From positions 1 to 45,175 of the forward strand of contig CAZMOE010000018.1 in NCBI GenBank assembly GCA_964567855.1: a stretch of 45,175 bases of DNA, read 5' to 3'. Shown in pieces: positions 44,343 through 45,175 of the stretch (positions within the stretch are counted from its first letter, which is position 1; every line of letters starts with the position of its first letter). The position numbers and the translations under genes are program-made. The notes beneath the pieces are model-generated. The model saw only the letters and a program-made list of their open reading frames with translations, was not told the origin of the DNA and did not search any database. Origin of the DNA: Liminaster sp964567855. GTDB lineage: Bacteria > Bacteroidota > Bacteroidia > Bacteroidales > UBA3663.

Positions 44343-44434
44343 AGTTTAGATATTTAAGTATATCTATAAAAATATTAGAATCTTAAAATAAACAGAAATC
44401 CAACCCACTTGATAAACTTTCTGATTTTGAAGTT

Positions 44435-45175
44435 CTAAACTTAGTCTACTGCGAAAGCGGTATTGAGACGAATTGTTACCATATCTCAATATATTTTTTT
44501 GTCTAAACTTAGTCTACTGCGAAAGCGGTATTGAGACTTTCATTGATATTTTTTTCATTTTTATTTTTTTCTAAACTTAGTCTACTGCGAAAGCGGTATT
44601 GAGACATCTTTTTAATCATGATCGGTTTGTTTTATTCGAGCTAAACTTAGTCTACTGCGAAAGCGGTATTGAGACTTTTCTTGTAGGCCATAGCTTTACT
44701 GTTTGACTTCTAAACTTAGTCTACTGCGAAAGCGGTATTGAGACGCCTTTACACTTTGTTGGCAAATAGTTATCTTACACTAAACTTAGTCTACTGCGAA
44801 AGCGGTATTGAGACAGTTTAACGGTATTTAACCCACTTTCCCCCATTTCTAAACTTAGTCTACTGCGAAAGCGGTATTGAGACGATAATTGTAGTACTCA
44901 TGATAAAATATAATTAGATCTAAACTTAGTCTACTGCGAAAGCGGTATTGAGACATTTCTTTTTCACTCATAAATTACAGAATAATCTAAACTTAGTCTA
45001 CTGCGAAAGCGGTATTGAGACTTACAATACTTTTTCACACGACTATCATTTCTCCTAAACTTAGTCTACTGCGAAAGCGGTATTGAGACTCTTGCCAATC
45101 TCTCTTTTTCTTGCAATTCACTAAACTTAGTCTACTGCGAAAGCGGTATTGAGACAATTGTAGTACTCATAGTTG
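44435..45175 (+). CRISPR. Type III-B CRISPR array, 11 repeats, continues past the window
   Basis: Eleven identical 35-nt repeats begin at 44435, 44503, 44571, 44641, 44710, 44780, 44849, 44920, 44987, 45055 and 45121; each starts CTAAACTTAG and ends GGTATTGAGAC. Spacers are 31-36 nt (33, 33, 35, 34, 35, 34, 36, 32, 33, 31), and the eleventh is cut by the window edge after 20 nt. Repeat positions 13-18 and 23-28 (TACTGC, GCGGTA) form a 6-bp hairpin with one G-U pair around a GAAA tetraloop. Cas6 cleavage at its base leaves the 8-nt tag AUUGAGAC, close to the classic type III AUUGAAAC. This and the promoter agree on plus-strand transcription. All spacers are AT-rich. The leader end is at 44435, so spacer 1 should be the newest. 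Confidence 0.98.

Larger units (their letters stand above)
43821..44434. other. Leader region between cmr genes and the CRISPR array
   Basis: About 610 bases. Contents: a long hairpin at 43901-43964, degenerate tandem repeats with TTTGCGAA at 44001-44342, a near-perfect promoter at 44307-44338 and a roughly 90-base transcribed leader. The open frame at 44002-44349 crosses all of these and is not a credible gene. Confidence 0.6.

Noticed and set aside
44002..44349. Open frame of 115 codons before the array
   Set aside because: It crosses the tandem repeats and the array promoter; composition reflects AT-rich leader DNA.

Overview
The window reads as chromosomal DNA of a Bacteroidales bacterium (Bacteroides/Parabacteroides relatives). 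Reasons: promoters of the TTTG-N19-21-TAnnTTTG type, a complete Na+-translocating NQR operon, an integrase/UpxY pair of the kind that opens capsule loci, a GH98/GH43/GH115/GH2 set of glycan-degrading genes, DUF4290, DUF4861 and DUF5063 proteins, and weak Shine-Dalgarno sites. The genus cannot be fixed from sequence reading alone.

Layout. (1) 46-1957, minus strand: a UpxY-type antiterminator behind a tyrosine recombinase, probably the head of a polysaccharide locus that continues off the left edge. (2) 2193-6530: LacI regulator, kduI, kduD and a DUF4861 lipoprotein, a hexuronate-catabolism block. (3) 7128-12966: nqrABCDEF with a strong terminator. (4) 13221-19960: remains of a xylan-type polysaccharide locus. 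GH98 and GH43 are intact, but a GH115 N-terminus is joined out of frame to a GH2 C-terminus, which marks a deletion scar. (5) 20105-22567: a large MG2-like surface protein gene split by one amber codon. (6) 22653-30579: housekeeping genes (folD, ffh, exonuclease, DUF5063, nadD, gmk, yicC, tsaB, DUF4290). (7) 30735-33253: a decayed IS256-type transposase fragment and an AAA+ ATPase. (8) 34087-45175: a type III-B CRISPR-Cas locus running off the right edge.

The CRISPR locus is one tight operon: NYN-domain protein, a DHH phosphodiesterase-like domain joined to a CorA channel, cas6, cmr1-like, cas10 (no HD domain, GGDD intact), cmr3, cmr4 and a cmr5-cmr6 fusion. A long hairpin follows, then a leader with degenerate tandem repeats and a near-perfect promoter, then at least 11 repeats. 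The gene set fits the nucleotide-signalling branch of type III immunity in which Cas10 makes SAM-AMP, CorA is the membrane effector and a DHH enzyme removes the signal. Here the last two activities appear to sit in one polypeptide. No cas1, cas2 or reverse transcriptase lies in the window.

The most unusual signal is in the spacers. Nine of eleven carry CAT, so the RNA they would pair with carries AUG. In six of them that AUG starts 13-18 nt from the edge of the protospacer that pairs next to the crRNA tag, and it is followed by open codons; a seventh has GUG at the same place. Two different spacers match the same first five codons. The crRNAs therefore look antisense to translation-initiation regions, as would be expected if spacers came from RNA, possibly from ends defined by initiating ribosomes. 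This is an inference from 11 spacers and is testable.
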